NCBI RefSeq assembly: GCF_003259255.1 | Contig: NZ_QGOL01000009.1 | Location: forward strand, 124,001 to 188,000 | From: Algoriphagus litoralis | GTDB lineage: Bacteria; Bacteroidota; Bacteroidia; Cytophagales; Cyclobacteriaceae | DNA: 64,000 nt | Reading direction: 5' to 3' | In this document: piece by piece, positions 35,309 through 44,952 of the stretch | How the letters are laid out: every line of letters begins with the position of its first letter | Numbering within the stretch: the first letter of the stretch is position 1 | Translations under genes and position numbers: made by a program | Notes under the pieces: model-generated | Database searches by the model: none | The model's input: the letters and a program-made list of their open reading frames with translations, nothing else | What the model was told of the DNA's origin: nothing

Positions 35309-38300
35309 ATGGAAAAAGACCAATTAAATGCGCTTTTGGCTGACCTGTTTGGACATTTTCAACTCAATACAGCCCAAGAAACAAAACTCTGGAATGAAGG
35401 TTTGCCGCTCATGGCAAAGAACCTTCTCGCCGAGGATGGCCAAAAGTTGAAAGCTGATTCTTTCAGTTTCGAGCGGACACAGCTATTTGCCTACGATCGG
35501 ATTAAGCCAGCGCAAATGGAGAAAATCCGCCAAGTGGCCGAAACGGTAAATGTCAAAGAAAGCGAACCCGAATTGAAGGCCTTTGTAAGAGAAGTGCCGA
35601 TCAAGTCTACCCAAATAGGCCGCAGTGTGCCCAGCTGGGCTGCAGGTGCAAAAATTGAAAAAACCATAGGTCCATTGGTGAAAGATGATGGCCGTATAGT
35701 TGCGATTGACTTTTACCGTGTGGTGAAGCTTATTGGGATTTACCAGCAAAATAGCCCTTTGCCCGTAATCTTATTTCAGGCTCAGTTTCAGGACCGAAAA
35801 GTAAAGCCAGTTAATGCTCCACCTATAGAGGTGACCAAAAATTATGCAGTGGTAGCTGGAAGTGTATGGGTCCGCTGCGACATGCTAGCTCAAAACGCTC
35901 CGTCCAACCGCTATGTAGGTCTCAAGGTCCGATCAGGTCAGATTCAGCTCAGTCAAAACCCAGTCTTACAAAACGGAAAACTAGTATTAGGAGCCCAAAC
36001 GGGTGTTCAAGTGGCCTTGGTTTTGGGGCAAACTGTACCCGAACCCTTTACTAAAAAGAAACATGGTACTGACGCCGCGGCAGCCAAAATCAAAACCCCA
36101 GAAAATTTTTCCTTTTCATTTACAGGTGTATCAAAAGCACAAATCTCTGCTTTAGGATCTGGTGAGGCAGAGCTCTATGGGCAGCAATTTACCTTTCAAC
36201 AAAAGAATGCGGCCCCAAGCTTTTCAGCGCAGCTGAGTCGCCTGTTGATTCCAATGGCCTGCAATCAGTCCGAGCTCAAACCTGCAAAACTGCAGAGTCC
36301 AATTTTTGAACTCAGTGAACGTGCGCCTATCCAGTCTACAGCTTGGGCCATACCAGCTGCTGAGCTTGATGTTAATAATCCACTTGAAGTATCTGGTGCT
36401 GGTGGTTTTTTATTGGAAGGAAAGCCTGGATTGAAATGTACGTGGACAGGGTTGCAGATTAGAAATTTGAAACTGCAAGCTCCCCAAATTCTGGTAGACC
36501 CAGGAAGAATTGGATTAACAGATTTGCTTGGTGTAGGAGAAGGTGCATTTCAGGAGTTTGGACATTGGCAAGACGCGCAAAATCCCCACGGAACAAGCCT
36601 TCATTTATCACTGGGCAAGCAGACTTCCCTCCTGTATAATTCACTCGCTGAAGGAGTAGAAGCGGTTGTATTTAAGGCAAATGCCGTCCACCATGTGGAT
36701 CGACCAGTTCTGGTAAGTAGCTTGCCAGTGGAGATTAAAACAAAAGATAGTCTGGTCGTTTTGGCCGGAGGAGAAGACAAGAATTTCCTTTATCTCATCG
36801 ATGACAATATTCTATGGGACAATAAATTACCCTTCGATAAGGTTCCTAAATTTAAGAGTTTAGCTCTTGCCTTGGAGAATGCACTATTTACGGTGACTCC
36901 AGTGAATGGCGCGATGATTTTTGGGGAATGTTCTTTGGATTGGACTCGGATTATCAAAAGTGAGACCTTTCTTGTTTTTGGACTATTAAAGTACCTTCCG
37001 ACCTTGCCAGATCCCTATTTGGCAAATCTTGGTGTGCTCAAGCGGTTTTCAGAAATCAAAGACAAAAAAGGATTTGAAGGGATAGTCAGTTGGCTGGTAT
37101 GTCAGATATCACAGCATCCAGTCGTCAATAGACCGGATAAGGTCAAGGTAAATTTTCACTTTGGTCTTGAATCCAATACACAACAAAACGCTGGATCAGT
37201 GGAATGGTCAGCTCGTGCCATGAGTGGTGAGTCGTTTGTATCAAACGCTATCATCCATACCGACAGTTCGGTAGTTAATAGAAAGCTGGTAAAGCAGGAG
37301 CCGTTACCTCCATATGAGCAATTTTTGGCGCCTCATATTCAAAAGTATGAGAATGATTATTTCTCCCTCTTGGATGTCAGTTCCAATGCCAACCAGATGG
37401 GAGTTAGTTTAGGAGCTTCTTTGATGAGGCGTGTTACCACTGGTATAGCTGTCGGCAGAGGGGTAAATGATGCCCATATAGAATCCAATTCCAATCCGAT
37501 GTTTGGAGTGGAAGGGATGGAAGTGATCGTTCGAGGTTCGGCTGCCCGTCTTTTTATGCTTCCCCAGGTTGCATGGGAGCCCGTTTTCAATCTGACTCCT
37601 CCAGGAAATAATGTTGTGGGCGATCCTCTTTTGTTTTTTAATTACTACCCAAATGACGGGGGGCCTACCCGAATTGCCAATTACCATTCCGGGCAGGTTC
37701 CCCTTGCACCGAGACCCTTAGTAAAGTTCACGCTTGAGCAATACAATAAGCAAAAAACAGCGGTAGACGCTTTGTTTACGCTTCCGTTTGGGATCAAAGC
37801 ATTGGCCGAGCTTTCTCATACTGAACCTCGAGAATCTCAAAAACCTGAGCTTAAACTTATCAATCCAAGTTTCCCCAATGATTTGATAGGAGGAATTCAG
37901 TTAAGAGCTGTCGCCAAAGATTATGGAAAAGACGCCATTGAAGGCGCTGGTCCGGACAGTGCAATGTTTAAGGGATTTACTATTCAGTTGGCTAATATTC
38001 TTAAAATGAACGGCCAGCCTAATAACACGAGTACCTTAGGCAGAAGTGTAACCAAAATTTTCAACAGTGAATTTTTTGCAGACGAATCTACACCTGCTAC
38101 ACTTAAAAAACGTGGAGTTCCCTTGTCCTACATTGATTTTACCGGATATGGAGCAAGTACATTCAGCAATTGGTTTAGCCCAAGAGCTGCAATAGCTGAG
38201 ACCAGTCAATCAAGGTTTGATATTATGTTGGGTCGAACGGGGCATGAGGTAATTCAGGTGAAAAGTCTGCTCTATCCTTGGGGGATTCGTGTAGTAAGAA

Positions 38301-40645
38301 CTATCACACTTTTCCGAACCGGCTCAGGATATGTGTTCAGGACTGATAGTGGCTGGCAGGCAGAATCGGATGGCCTCTTTGATTTTCAATACAAGTACAT
38401 TGATAAAAATAAGCCTACCGAAGGAGTAGATGAATCGGGAAATACCATTTACCATACAGTCACCAAAACACCATACAAACTTCATACAGGTCCCATCCGA
38501 GGATTGTTTAATGTGACCAATATTCAAGAAGATGGAAGCATAGCTGAATACAATGTGCCAAAAGCCATCAAAGTTCCGAATGGTCAGTTTTACGTAGATG
38601 AGTTTGGTGAGTGGAGCAAAAATGAAACTGGGGAGGAAATCACCCGAGATGTAATTCTAGCGGCTGTCTGGTTTGATGCGGATATCAAGATGGATAATTT
38701 GGTCCAAGGTCATAAGAATGGTATGACTCCATCCAAAAAGATCTTGGGCTATGTTCAACTTGCACCACAGGGCATTACTATTCCTGAGCAGGATTTTGTG
38801 AACCTTTTGACTATCCAGGGAGGATTAATTGGAGGGGATGTCGACTGTGTCATGGACCTGAACAAATCAGGCCAATTGATGCGAATTACCCGATTTGATA
38901 TTTCGCCTTCTGTTGCCAAAGACAATACTTCCCCAGTATTTGTAGCTGCTGCTAGAGGAAGCGTGCTTTTACCTAAAGACGGTAGTTGGTCCCTAGTCCA
39001 GCATGAGACAGGGACGGGAGAAATAACCCCACTTCCAACTTATGTTCCTGTACCGGTCATTCGAGAGGGCCTTTGGAAACCCGGAAATCCACTCGAAAAT
39101 TCTGTTTTAAATACTAAACTACTTCGAATTGCTCATCCTAAAGAAATTCTTAGGGATCCTGTGGAGGAGACGATAAATTTTGGATTTCTTCAGACTACAG
39201 CTACCCAAAAGGCCTTATTTCTCACTCCAAGCTTCAAGCATCAGACCAAGAAACTTCTGAGCAAAACGCCTCCAGCCTTTGCCGATGCATATCGATTAAT
39301 GAATAGTAGCAGCATTTTCCCAAACATCGGCGATGGGTATTCTAACCTTGGAAAGGCGGTTGCCCTGGTCAATGGGATAGACGCCAACGGTAATCCCCTC
39401 GCCGCATTTAAATCTAACTCCATTCTGGATGGTGATCGGGAAGTTTTCGAGTTACTGGATTTGGTTGTAAAACAACAAGCGGGCGAAATAGTCGACCGCG
39501 GATTTAAGCTGCTTTCAGGGGAAGCAAATGACTTGCTCAATAAGGCTATTGCTTTTGATATACCCACATTAGATCCTTTGTATTTGGTCAATATGGATGC
39601 TTTGAAAATTTATATTGAATACAAAGCCAAGGAGACCAAACCGGGAAATAATACCTATGTAGATTCCAAGTTGAATTTTGACGTGGATTCATTTGCCAAT
39701 GATCTCAAGGATACTTGGAAAAGCCGTGTAAATAATGTGGCGATGGTAGTTGACCTCGGGTCATTTGAGCGGTTGATGACCATCAAAGGAAACTTTGACG
39801 CCCAAAAAGGAAAAGAATCCGGATATGAAGGCGGACCAAATAATCCTTCCAAACTCGAAGGTCTTCCGACTCCAGAGATCGAATTCAGCGAGGACCTTCA
39901 GCCGGTCATAGACTTGCTCCAACTTTTGGCTTCCATGTCAACCGGGAATTATGCGGAGGTGATGAAAAAAGGCCTGCAAATAGCAATGAGCAATGCAGGT
40001 GAAATCTGGGAATATAAGTTCGAAGCCACGAAAGAGATTCCTTTGGTACGGTTTCCACCGGAGGACAACCTGTATAATTCTCCTCAATGTCCGCTTCGAC
40101 TGGAAGCAGGACTTTCACTCGGGGTCTACTTCAATGCAGCACTAAAAGTCACTACGGATCCCACTCAGCTTTTGCCAACGGCAGGTGGATTTATCCAATT
40201 CAAAGGTGGACTTGAAGTCATGTGCGTCACAGTAGGAGGAGCGACTATTTATGCCATCGGTGCTGTGGAACTTAAGCTTGCCTGTGATACCAAGATCGGA
40301 CCGAGCTTGCAAATGAAGTTTGGGTTTGGCGCTTCGATATCGGTAGGATTGCCGGTGATCGGGACTGTAAGTGTCACCTATATGGTGGGCTGCGAAATCT
40401 ATGCTTCTGCCAATGAAATTGCAGTGACAGCATTTATGCTCTTCAAAGGACACGCAAGCCTGGCATGGGGCTTAGTCAGTGTGACAATTTATATCGAAGC
40501 AAGTGGGACCGTCAAACGTATCGGTGGATCTAATGGAAAGACGGATTGCACTGCCTCAGTCACCTTCGGACTAGACATCAGCATCTGCTTCGTCATCGAT
40601 ATCAGCTTCGAAGAAACCTGGCAGGAAAGTCGTCAAATCGCCTAA
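35309..40645 (+). CDS. Giant protein of unknown family (1778 aa), first of a pair
   Basis: I do not recognise a family. It has no signal peptide or lipobox; it starts MEKDQLNALLADLFGHF. The N-terminal ~80 residues are helical and charged. The middle (about 100-1500) is mixed alpha/beta with many short beta strands. The C-terminal ~180 residues (from about 1596) are a run of glycine-rich amphipathic strands (GGFIQFKGGLEV; MKFGFGASISVGL; VTIYIEASGTVKRI) with six Cys, ending in a Trp-containing tail (EETWQESRQIA). This could be a beta-structured assembly or pore-like module; that is inference. The 1407-residue gene follows after 24 bp in the same frame direction, so the two form an operon. No mobile-element genes flank the pair. 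Confidence 0.8.
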   Translation: MEKDQLNALLADLFGHFQLNTAQETKLWNEGLPLMAKNLLAEDGQKLKADSFSFERTQLFAYDRIKPAQMEKIRQVAETVNVKESEPELKAFVREVPIKSTQIGRSVPSWAAGAKIEKTIGPLVKDDGRIVAIDFYRVVKLIGIYQQNSPLPVILFQAQFQDRKVKPVNAPPIEVTKNYAVVAGSVWVRCDMLAQNAPSNRYVGLKVRSGQIQLSQNPVLQNGKLVLGAQTGVQVALVLGQTVPEPFTKKKHGTDAAAAKIKTPENFSFSFTGVSKAQISALGSGEAELYGQQFTFQQKNAAPSFSAQLSRLLIPMACNQSELKPAKLQSPIFELSERAPIQSTAWAIPAAELDVNNPLEVSGAGGFLLEGKPGLKCTWTGLQIRNLKLQAPQILVDPGRIGLTDLLGVGEGAFQEFGHWQDAQNPHGTSLHLSLGKQTSLLYNSLAEGVEAVVFKANAVHHVDRPVLVSSLPVEIKTKDSLVVLAGGEDKNFLYLIDDNILWDNKLPFDKVPKFKSLALALENALFTVTPVNGAMIFGECSLDWTRIIKSETFLVFGLLKYLPTLPDPYLANLGVLKRFSEIKDKKGFEGIVSWLVCQISQHPVVNRPDKVKVNFHFGLESNTQQNAGSVEWSARAMSGESFVSNAIIHTDSSVVNRKLVKQEPLPPYEQFLAPHIQKYENDYFSLLDVSSNANQMGVSLGASLMRRVTTGIAVGRGVNDAHIESNSNPMFGVEGMEVIVRGSAARLFMLPQVAWEPVFNLTPPGNNVVGDPLLFFNYYPNDGGPTRIANYHSGQVPLAPRPLVKFTLEQYNKQKTAVDALFTLPFGIKALAELSHTEPRESQKPELKLINPSFPNDLIGGIQLRAVAKDYGKDAIEGAGPDSAMFKGFTIQLANILKMNGQPNNTSTLGRSVTKIFNSEFFADESTPATLKKRGVPLSYIDFTGYGASTFSNWFSPRAAIAETSQSRFDIMLGRTGHEVIQVKSLLYPWGIRVVRTITLFRTGSGYVFRTDSGWQAESDGLFDFQYKYIDKNKPTEGVDESGNTIYHTVTKTPYKLHTGPIRGLFNVTNIQEDGSIAEYNVPKAIKVPNGQFYVDEFGEWSKNETGEEITRDVILAAVWFDADIKMDNLVQGHKNGMTPSKKILGYVQLAPQGITIPEQDFVNLLTIQGGLIGGDVDCVMDLNKSGQLMRITRFDISPSVAKDNTSPVFVAAARGSVLLPKDGSWSLVQHETGTGEITPLPTYVPVPVIREGLWKPGNPLENSVLNTKLLRIAHPKEILRDPVEETINFGFLQTTATQKALFLTPSFKHQTKKLLSKTPPAFADAYRLMNSSSIFPNIGDGYSNLGKAVALVNGIDANGNPLAAFKSNSILDGDREVFELLDLVVKQQAGEIVDRGFKLLSGEANDLLNKAIAFDIPTLDPLYLVNMDALKIYIEYKAKETKPGNNTYVDSKLNFDVDSFANDLKDTWKSRVNNVAMVVDLGSFERLMTIKGNFDAQKGKESGYEGGPNNPSKLEGLPTPEIEFSEDLQPVIDLLQLLASMSTGNYAEVMKKGLQIAMSNAGEIWEYKFEATKEIPLVRFPPEDNLYNSPQCPLRLEAGLSLGVYFNAALKVTTDPTQLLPTAGGFIQFKGGLEVMCVTVGGATIYAIGAVELKLACDTKIGPSLQMKFGFGASISVGLPVIGTVSVTYMVGCEIYASANEIAVTAFMLFKGHASLAWGLVSVTIYIEASGTVKRIGGSNGKTDCTASVTFGLDISICFVIDISFEETWQESRQIA

Positions 40646-40669
40646 TTTTTTCACAAAAATATTTTCATC

Positions 40670-43600
40670 ATGGAACCAAGAAGAATCCTAACACTTATGA
40701 CTTTCCCTCAGCGATTTGAGGGAAATGAATTAACTGTAAATATTGTCGTCGTACCGAGAAATAGCGACCCCTTCAAACCTTGGCCAACTGGCTTAGGCAA
40801 TCCTTTTCCCTCACAAGTCCCAGGTTTTGCCAGCTTACAACCCAAATTCCAACTGGCAATTGTCAGAGGTACCGATGATTTCCCCTTGAGTAATGCCACT
40901 GCAGAGAGTAGAAAGCCCATCCAAAAAAGTGTGGAAGTAATCCCTGCAAGCAAGAAAGCTGAGTATATAGATCAGGTGGCCAAGTCATTTAAAATGCCAA
41001 TCACCGACACATCGGATAAGCTGCCGGACCCTGTTCCTTTAAACGAAGCGGGTAAGCGAGGAATTAAAAAATACCTGCCATTGTCCTACCGTGAGCGGTT
41101 CAATTTCACGGTTCCGCGCCATCCCAATGCAGTCACAGATGATTCCTATGAATGTGCTGTCCGCGACAAATTTGAACTTATTCAAGATTACAAGCCCAAA
41201 GCTGCTATCAGCTGGGGTAAGGTTTTTGCGACTATTCTAAGACAGCCCGTTTTAGCCAAAGCCTGCGGAATGATCTATGAGGTGAAGTTGCAAGTGGAGC
41301 CGGGTTGGTTTGAAAATGGAGGTTACCTCTATGCCGAAATTCTCGAAGGAAGTTATGAGTCTGCACAAAAAGAATTATTGAATAAAAATGATGGACCCCT
41401 TATCAAGCGGTATGCTGCAAAGATTCCCAATCTGAAAAAAGGAGAAAATAGGCCTGTTTTTGCCCCAGTGCTTTTTCCTGTCCTATACCAAAAACCAAGC
41501 GATGCTACCGAACCTATACCTCCAGGGCCATGGGATGAGCTATTTCTGGAAGCACACTTGTACAGCGATGGTTTTGCAAAAATAGTCCACGCCAATCAAG
41601 CTCAAAGTGGAAACCTACTCCAAGAAAAACCGGATGGATTACCACCTCAGTCGGATTCGGGAATCAGATTGGGTTGGGATGATGAGCAGATTTTGATGTG
41701 GTATTTGAGACAAGTATTGGAAAATCCAGGAGATAGTCTTGGTTCCGGAAAGCGTCTCGATTCTGCCTTGGGAGTCCTTGGATATCATATCGATGTCAAG
41801 AAAGCCGAGGAGGGTGCTGAATGGGAAAGTTTGAATGTGGTTCAAATAAATAAGACCGAGGATCAATTAACTGGAGATTTCGCAAATCAAAAAGTGGAGC
41901 TTCCCTATCAGGTATATCCTACAAAGAATGCTGGTCAAAATAGTGATGGCTACTGGCTTCCGATGTATTATTCATATTGGATTGGAAAAAGTCTCTCTAC
42001 AGAGGATAAAGATGCAATCGCTATTTACAAAACAGATCAGGATCATGGAAAGGAACTCAAAAGTACAGAATCCAATAGAGTTTCTCCCAATCGAACCTTA
42101 GTTCCGGGTGAGATCAAGACACTGCTTCGGTACGGAAATACGTATCGTTTCCGAATCAGAATGGCGGATATTTCCGGTGGAGGTCCATCTTTAAAAGATA
42201 AACCGATCAATTCTGCCCCTAGTCCCGAGACTTCAGTGTCTTTCAAACGATTTGTAAATCCAGGGATGTTGAGGATAGACAAGCCACTTGATTTTAGATC
42301 AACCAAGGCAGCTTATTTTAATTCTGCTGATCAGGAGGATTCTACATTTAATGACAATGTCACCTTGACCATCGAGAGACCACTTTTGGAGTATCCAGCG
42401 GTAGTCTTTACGGATAAATATCAAAAAATCGGGCAAGACCCAATTGCCTTGCTGAAAGCTATTGATACTGGAAAAATTCTAAAGCCAGCTCTGCCAGATC
42501 CAGATGTCACCAAGGTGCAAGTCCTAGTAGAAGTGAAATCTCTACGAATGGATACTCAACTCAGTCGGTCAGGTCAGGATAGCTTTATTCCACTTTATTC
42601 TCGAGAGTGGGATTTTCCTTTGGATTTTCATGAAAAAATTGATCTTCCGGTCAATTTTATCGATGTCCCTGTCCTCAATCTTGGTGAGCAGGCAGATCCA
42701 TTTTTATCCCAAAAGGCACTTTTTGATGAGCTTTCTCAAAATTCAATAGTCTTGCCTACAGGGCGACACATCCGCGTTTCCCTCCGAGCTGTGGCCACGA
42801 CTGAAGGTGATGAGGTCTCATATTTTGGGATACTTGATTCGGATGAAGATAAGGATAGCCGATTTGGTAAAGTACAGCAGTTGATGTTTTACAAGGAAAC
42901 AGAGAATGAGGAGGATTTACTAGTACCCTACAAAAATATTCCTGAACTCCAGGCGCTTTACCTTAAGCCAGATCCGGTCCCAACTGTTAAGCAGCTGAGT
43001 CTGGGTGCTAGACTCCGTAGAAAATCCGAAAATGATCAACCTGATGTGGTGAAGCGGATTGCAGATGCGCTGGGACTGGAGTCAAAAGGATTGACCCTCA
43101 TGGCAAGGAAGGGAGAGCGGGTGGCATTTGGATGCAGCGCTAGAATTCGACATTCACTTGCGCCAGATGGAAGTAGTATCACATTTGCATCCAAATCGGA
43201 CCTGTATTACCATTGGGTGACTTGCCTGAGCTATCAATTGAATAGAGATTGGAGTTGGGATGGACATGAAGATGTCGCTTTTGTGATCCAGCGAAAGCAC
43301 CGCTTCAGAAGAGAACCTAAAAAGGATATTCGAATCAATGACTATTTGGATGACATTGAGATCAAGCACACCGTTTCCTTTGAGGCTTTGCAGTCGGATG
43401 GCTTTGATAGAATCAACCGAAATTATACCCGCATAATCTACCTCGATGCCCTAGAACCCAAAAATGAGCGGCTGTTGTCTAACTCGCTGAATCCCAGATA
43501 TCCTGATGAGCTATGGGCAGAATATACCTTGGTGCCCAAAATGAAGAAAGGTCATGCCAGCGCTAAGTCGGTGGAAAGCGATTTGATCAAATTACCTACG

Positions 43601-44893
43601 GTCTTGAATCCTTCGCAGACTCCAAAAGTGGTCAGTGTGGGTCTGGCTTTTTCCCCATATGAGCGATCCGAAGATTACAGCAGCTCAGAGGCGAGAAAGA
43701 GATTTCTTTGGGTGGAGTTTGAAGAGTCGATTCAAAACCCGGATGACACCTATTTCTGCAGGATGCTGGCAAATGCTCCAGATCAGCTGATTTCAAATAA
43801 TGACTGGGATCTACAGCAAATACCTGAAGAGGCTTCGCTGAGCTTGGACCCAGAAGTTATCCGCAGGATTATTCCCGGTCAGAGTGATGATAAATCCGGT
43901 ATCGATGCCATGCAGATGATGATCAAATCGACAGATAGCGATAGGCATTATTTACTTCCCATTCCTCCTGGTCTCCATCCCGAAAGCCCTGAGATGTTTG
44001 GCTTTTTCACCTATGAATTCAGAGTTGGACATGCACATTTCATTGATCGGGAAAAAGAAGATGATGAATTGGATGATTTGACCTTTAGTTCTATCAACGA
44101 TTTTGAATTTACAGATGGCACGCCAAAAGGTAATTTGTGGTCTACCGCACAGGGAAGATTTGGTAGAGAGCTGCGAGTGACTGGTTTGCAGCATCCTGTT
44201 CCTACTTTACTTTGCACACTCAATAGAAATGAAAACCACATGTATGTCTCTGCACCTTTTGCAAAAGCCGTTTTTCAGGGTAAAAATGTGACATCCAAGC
44301 CGCCTAGAACCAGCCTCTGGACCTTGCTGTATGCCCAGGTACATCAAGCTGATGGGCTGGATCACCGTAATATTTTGCTCGCTGAGCGAAGGATGAGAAC
44401 TGATGTGAGAGTCAATACAGATCCAAAAGAATTGAAACGAGTGGCAAAACTCACAGAAGAGACCTACTTCAGGCCTGATTTGCCTAAATATTCAAAAGGA
44501 AAATTTGAATTCAGTGAGGCACAGATTTCTGCAGCGACCTTTTTTGCAAATCTAAAAGAATCACATCCGGTAGGAACAGCCGTATTTACATCTCAGGAAA
44601 TTGCCGCGTATTTGACGGATATGGGATTGCCTGAGGACAGTTCCTTGAGTGTTTTAGTCGTGGAGATTTTTGGCAATATCACCAATATCCGTCAGCACTT
44701 AAATAGCTTCAACTTTAGGAATCAGCGAATCAATGATACGGAATTTGAAACAGCAGCCAGACGGATGATGGAGACTACCACCGTAAGTCAGGAGGATAGA
44801 GATGATCTAGGGGATAATCTGGGAAAATTCCGAATTCTCAGAACTTCACCTTTGACCAAGGTTCCTTTTGTTTGCTGTCCGACATGTGAATGA
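40670..44893 (+). CDS. Giant protein of unknown family (1407 aa), second of a pair
   Basis: I do not recognise a family. No signal peptide: it starts MEPRRILTLMTFPQRFEGNE. The sequence is rich in beta-strand and Pro/Asp loops, with aromatic-rich blocks such as FGFFTYEFRVGHA (about 1110), GRFGRELRVTGLQHPVP (about 1160) and TSLWTLLYAQVHQADG (about 1210). It ends with an exposed Cys-rich tail VPFVCCPTCE. It follows the 1778-residue gene by 24 bp and is closed by a strong terminator, so the two are probably made in fixed proportion and may form one complex. Function is unknown. Confidence 0.8.
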   Translation: MEPRRILTLMTFPQRFEGNELTVNIVVVPRNSDPFKPWPTGLGNPFPSQVPGFASLQPKFQLAIVRGTDDFPLSNATAESRKPIQKSVEVIPASKKAEYIDQVAKSFKMPITDTSDKLPDPVPLNEAGKRGIKKYLPLSYRERFNFTVPRHPNAVTDDSYECAVRDKFELIQDYKPKAAISWGKVFATILRQPVLAKACGMIYEVKLQVEPGWFENGGYLYAEILEGSYESAQKELLNKNDGPLIKRYAAKIPNLKKGENRPVFAPVLFPVLYQKPSDATEPIPPGPWDELFLEAHLYSDGFAKIVHANQAQSGNLLQEKPDGLPPQSDSGIRLGWDDEQILMWYLRQVLENPGDSLGSGKRLDSALGVLGYHIDVKKAEEGAEWESLNVVQINKTEDQLTGDFANQKVELPYQVYPTKNAGQNSDGYWLPMYYSYWIGKSLSTEDKDAIAIYKTDQDHGKELKSTESNRVSPNRTLVPGEIKTLLRYGNTYRFRIRMADISGGGPSLKDKPINSAPSPETSVSFKRFVNPGMLRIDKPLDFRSTKAAYFNSADQEDSTFNDNVTLTIERPLLEYPAVVFTDKYQKIGQDPIALLKAIDTGKILKPALPDPDVTKVQVLVEVKSLRMDTQLSRSGQDSFIPLYSREWDFPLDFHEKIDLPVNFIDVPVLNLGEQADPFLSQKALFDELSQNSIVLPTGRHIRVSLRAVATTEGDEVSYFGILDSDEDKDSRFGKVQQLMFYKETENEEDLLVPYKNIPELQALYLKPDPVPTVKQLSLGARLRRKSENDQPDVVKRIADALGLESKGLTLMARKGERVAFGCSARIRHSLAPDGSSITFASKSDLYYHWVTCLSYQLNRDWSWDGHEDVAFVIQRKHRFRREPKKDIRINDYLDDIEIKHTVSFEALQSDGFDRINRNYTRIIYLDALEPKNERLLSNSLNPRYPDELWAEYTLVPKMKKGHASAKSVESDLIKLPTVLNPSQTPKVVSVGLAFSPYERSEDYSSSEARKRFLWVEFEESIQNPDDTYFCRMLANAPDQLISNNDWDLQQIPEEASLSLDPEVIRRIIPGQSDDKSGIDAMQMMIKSTDSDRHYLLPIPPGLHPESPEMFGFFTYEFRVGHAHFIDREKEDDELDDLTFSSINDFEFTDGTPKGNLWSTAQGRFGRELRVTGLQHPVPTLLCTLNRNENHMYVSAPFAKAVFQGKNVTSKPPRTSLWTLLYAQVHQADGLDHRNILLAERRMRTDVRVNTDPKELKRVAKLTEETYFRPDLPKYSKGKFEFSEAQISAATFFANLKESHPVGTAVFTSQEIAAYLTDMGLPEDSSLSVLVVEIFGNITNIRQHLNSFNFRNQRINDTEFETAARRMMETTTVSQEDRDDLGDNLGKFRILRTSPLTKVPFVCCPTCE

Positions 44894-44910
44894 GTTTTTA
44901 TGTAACTAAA

Positions 44911-44948
44911 ATCAAAAAATCCCGGCCCAATGGTCGGGATTTTTTGAT
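44911..44948. terminator. Bidirectional terminator between the giant pair and SQR
   Basis: A perfect 14-bp stem ATCAAAAAATCCCG / CGGGATTTTTTGAT. A-rich and T-rich flanks serve both convergent genes. Confidence 0.92.
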
Positions 44949-44952
44949 TGGA

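Noticed and set aside
35309-44893. Giant gene pair as phage tail, Tc toxin or contractile injection genes
   Set aside because: No rearrangement-hotspot, baseplate, sheath or spike motifs and no phage-type neighbours were seen.
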